From: Pinguiococcus pyrenoidosus
Taxonomy: Eukaryota > Sar > Pinguiophyceae > Pinguiochrysidales > Pinguiochrysidaceae
DNA: 32,586 nucleotides
Assembly (NCBI GenBank): GCA_019677205.1
Contig: JAAMXY010000603.1
Location: 1-32,586, forward strand
Direction: 5' to 3'
Program-made: the position numbers and the translations under genes
Shown: positions 29,802 to 32,586 of the stretch, in pieces
How the letters are laid out: each line of letters begins with the position of its first letter
Position numbering within the stretch: position 1 is the stretch's first letter
The notes under the pieces: model-generated
The model's database searches: none
The model's input: the letters and a program-made list of their open reading frames with translations, nothing else
Told to the model about the DNA's origin: nothing

Positions 29802-30660
29802 GAAACTGCAGGCCGAAATCGCAACAGTGGCCGTCTGCTAAGCTGCAGCTCTGCAAGGGGCCACCGAAGAGCTCAACCTACAAGGCCTCTGGTTTTTCTG
29901 CTGACGTCGTTTCTGCGCCTCTGTGAGACTGATCAGATGGGCGCCGCAGCGGGTGATCCCGCTGAGTCTCAGTCGACCTCCACGCCACTCCTTAGTCCTC
30001 CCGCAGTCTCGAATCGTTGCTGGGCTATGCGAGGGCGCTTTTCAACAGGTTCTGTTCAAGTATGGCGGGCCATAAAGCAGCTGGACAGGTCGAGGTTGGC
30101 GTCACCTCTGCTGCCGAGCTACCCGCGGAGCCATTCGATGGGATGACGGTACCCAATCTAGAGGTTCCATCACCTTGCTAGGCGTTTTGCCCCGGCGAAT
30201 AGAATCCATACCTGCTGCTTATGATGGGTCATTCCTCAATCCCTCCCTGGAATTGGAAGGCCTTGGCACGGCTATATTAGAAAGTGGTTCACGCAGGGCG
30301 ATGTCGGGTTCGACCAGCGCAGTCCAAGCAGCGTATCAGCGGACCAGCGGACCAGCCAGCGGACTAGACGAGAAACCTCTTTCGGAGTCATCCGTAGAGT
30401 CTGGAAGCTCAAAACGGATGCGGCCAGAAACACGTCGATGCTTCCCTCGCGCTGCTCAGCAGGCCGTGAATCCTCTCGAGATGAGGTGCACTCTCTTCCT
30501 CTCTTCTGCCCTGGTGCGAAGACCGTTCAAGCCGCGCAGACCGTGCAGGAGGCTTGGATCATAGGGTCGGCGGGTTCGACGCTCCTTCGTGACGCCTTTC
30601 CCGAAGCTCTACCAGACCCGGCTGAGCGTGTGATTGCGGACGGAAAAGCATCGCAGCGAG
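29802..30660. other. Divergent intergenic region, no convincing gene
   Basis: Separates the hydroxylase (minus) from the coiled-coil gene (plus). Two modest ATG-led plus frames occur: 29938-30146 (69 aa, starting MGAAAGDP) and 30301-30564 (87 aa, starting MSGSTSAV). Neither shows known motifs or clear splice partners, and they may be chance frames or upstream ORFs. Three short GCGGACCAG/CAGCGGAC units lie at 30338-30366. Confidence 0.35.
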
Positions 30661-32586
30661 ATGTCGGACAGCGATGACAGGTCCAGCAATGACCTGGACG
30701 ACTTCGACCTGCCAAGCGATGATGACGATTCGGAGGAGGACGTCTCGTCGAAGCACCAGCGACCGCAGTCCAAGAAGAAGGCTCCCAGCGGCGGCAGCAA
30801 TATCCTCGGAGACATGGACGACAGCAACGCTCTGTCGCAGGCGGAGGTAAGCACGGCACCTGCAGGAGAAGAGGAGGCTTTCGTGGAACGGAAGTCTCCT
30901 GGGACGATCCTTCTCACTGGTGCGACATCCCTGAACAGTACCTCGCGAGTGACGGCGACGTCGACACCCGGGAGAAGTATCGACGCATGAGCGTGGCGGC
31001 GTACAAGCAGGACCTGAACGATGCGCGCCGAGGCTCGCCAAACCGGGACTTCACGCGTGCAGCCCTCATGCGCACTGTGCGGGCTGCGGTGCTGTGCAAC
31101 AGCCGCGCGCTGAAGCGGAAGTACAGCTACTCTGCCCTGTCGTCGGCCGTGAGCAACAACGTCAACTTGCAGAACAAGAGCAAGCTGTCGCAGCTCAAGC
31201 AGCTCATGAAGGAGCGGCTGGTGGTGAGTCGGCTGGGCTTCCCCGACAAGGCCATGGAGATCGACGAGCTCATCCAGCAGACGCGCGCCGCGCTGGTCGC
31301 GGAACGAGAGGCGCAGGAGAAGGAGATCGTCGACAAGAAGCTCGCGCTGCTGCGCACAGCGCAGCAGCGCAAGGTGCGGATGTTCGAGATGCGCCTGCAG
31401 AAAGAGCGCGAGGAGCTCAAGGTGACGTTCGAGCAAGACCGACAGTACCTGGAGGCCAAGCACGAGAAGGAGTTCCGCCAGTTGCTGGAAGATGCCACGC
31501 GCCGCGCCATCGGGCGCTCCAAGAGCTGCAGCTGCACCAAGTCGTACCTCTGCAGGCACAACCGGACGGCCAGCTACAACACGCGCCGCCCGACCAAGGA
31601 GGTGGTGCAGTTCAAGCGGAACGCCAAGCGGCTCAAGCGAGGCGGCCGTACCGAGGAGTCCAAAGGCTGGGAGGAGAAGGCGCAGGAGCTGGACATGGAG
31701 AACTACGAGAAGTGGCGGCTCCACGTCGCGGAATCGGTGGTCGCCAGTCCCTGGATGGGTGGCGCGTCGGCCTTGCAGCAGCTGACCAAGAAGCACGAGC
31801 TGGAGCACTCGAACCTGCAGACCACGTGCGACTTGAAGTGGAGGTTCATGGAGAGGAACCACGATCGCGTGCGGCGGAACCTCAAAAACTCGCTCCAAGC
31901 CGAAGAGCGCAAACTGGGCATCCAGTGCCGCAAGCAAGCCATCCTGCGCTACAAGCGGGACTTTGCGAAGGAGGCCAAGGAGAAGAAGAAGGCCAAGAAG
32001 TACAACAGCGACGGCCTCCAGAACATCAGCGGCACGTTGCTGCAGGCCATGAAGCAAGACAGCGATTCCGAGGACAGCGGCATTGACTACGCGCGAGTGG
32101 GCAAGAACGCCGACAACTACACCGGCGAGACAGACTGGAAGCCGCCCGATGCGGCTGGGCTGGACAACTCCATCAGTCTGGTCGAGGCGGCTCAGCGGGT
32201 GGCGGGTCAGGCATCCGGCCTGGTGATGACGAGCAGGTCCCAGATGAAGAAGGGCAAGAGCATCCAGGACCAGGTGCTGGAGAAGGAGAAGGAGCTGGGC
32301 TTGGAAGTCAGCAAGAAGGGCGAAACCTCGGGCTCGCGCTTCATGGACATCTTGCGTGTCGGCGGAGGCGTGGGCAACAAGGTCTCCGTCAACGCATCCA
32401 TCAAGCAGGACGAGGACTTCTTGAAAAAACAGGGATTGAGTTCTGCGGAGACTGCCGGTCAAAGTGCACAGCCTGCGAATGCGTCGAGTCAGCCAGGTGG
32501 TTGGCATCCGTCCAACGCGCCGGGGGCGATGAGCCCAGCGCCAGGTGCCGCGAGGGGACCAGCGGACCCGACGGCGCCGCTGCAGC
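30661..32586 (+). CDS. Coiled-coil protein with a CxC..C.H cluster, cut by the window edge
   Basis: Exon 1 is 30661-30846 and exon 2 runs from 30939 to beyond 32586, with a 92-nt intron (GAG|GTAAGC, CCTGAACAG) kept in phase 0; at least 611 aa. The N-terminus is a Ser/Asp/Glu acidic stretch. A long charged helical region follows (about residues 125-250, with heptad-like patterns such as KEREELKVTFEQDRQYLEAK). Next is a compact conserved-looking block: CSCTKSYLCRH (Cys259, Cys261, Cys267, His269), then RPTKEVVQFKRNAKRLKRGG, a Trp-rich part (GWEEKAQELD, YEKWRLHVAES, SPWMGG), and a second basic helix. The C-terminal part is more Ser/Gly/Pro-rich. I do not recognise the family by name. A structural role (cytoskeletal or centriolar/basal body) is a guess from the coiled coils. 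The 3' end is missing. Confidence 0.85.

Noticed and set aside
30560-30600. tRNA-like B-box (GGGTTCGAC)
   Set aside because: No matching A-box, acceptor stem or anticodon arm could be folded around it by eye.
30847-30865. A 19-nt ultra-short intron at the start of the coiled-coil gene
   Set aside because: GTAAGC..TGCAG fits at the ends but does not restore the downstream frame. The 92-nt option ending at 30938 does, and fits the local intron sizes.
30609-32507. 632-codon open frame on the minus strand
   Set aside because: Antisense to the coiled-coil gene. The Leu-rich translation is what Lys/Glu codons give on the reverse strand.

Overview
This window is nuclear DNA from a GC-rich eukaryote. 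Several genes are interrupted by short spliceosomal introns (GT..AG, mostly 66-87 nt), and the proteins are eukaryotic types: cytosolic-type leucyl-tRNA synthetase, an NCoR-like two-SANT protein, a quiescin sulfhydryl oxidase and a sterol-desaturase-family enzyme. The sulfolipid enzyme SQD1 points to a plastid. Once spliced, its precursor starts with a signal peptide ending in ASA followed by Phe, the ASAF-type signature of secondary red-algal plastids. Riboflavin synthase, and possibly an Xaa-Pro aminopeptidase, start in a similar way. I therefore infer an alga with a complex red plastid (stramenopile, haptophyte, cryptophyte or a relative). The sequence alone does not let me choose between them.

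Layout, left to right: LARS (+, 439-3902, 2 exons); an unrecognised basic protein gene hidden in seven short exons (-, 5760-4369); 1.8 kb without a convincing gene; SQD1 (-, 9032-7591, 2 exons); a small Cys-rich ORF (+, 9937-10191); a large type II membrane protein with glycosyltransferase-like modules (+, 10390-13488); Xaa-Pro aminopeptidase P (-, 15778-13808); the NCoR-like protein (+, 16517-24909, 4 exons, about 2650 aa); riboflavin synthase (-, 26435-25010, 7 exons); QSOX (+, 26693-28506, 3 exons); a sterol C-4 methyl oxidase-like enzyme (-, 29801-28579, 2 exons); and a coiled-coil protein that runs off the right edge (+, 30661-32586, 2 exons).

The genes are mostly unrelated housekeeping functions, as expected in a eukaryotic genome: translation, sulfolipid synthesis, flavin synthesis, oxidative protein folding, sterol metabolism and chromatin regulation. 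Several pairs converge closely (NCoR-like/riboflavin synthase about 100 bp apart; QSOX/sterol oxidase about 72 bp apart), and others are divergent and probably share promoters (riboflavin synthase/QSOX, 257 bp). No mobile element, CRISPR array, tRNA or rRNA gene was recognised. The most useful results are the gene structures that single-ORF reading misses: the SQD1 targeting exon, the seven-exon riboflavin synthase, the seven-exon unknown gene, and the QSOX C-terminus with its third CxxC and membrane anchor.
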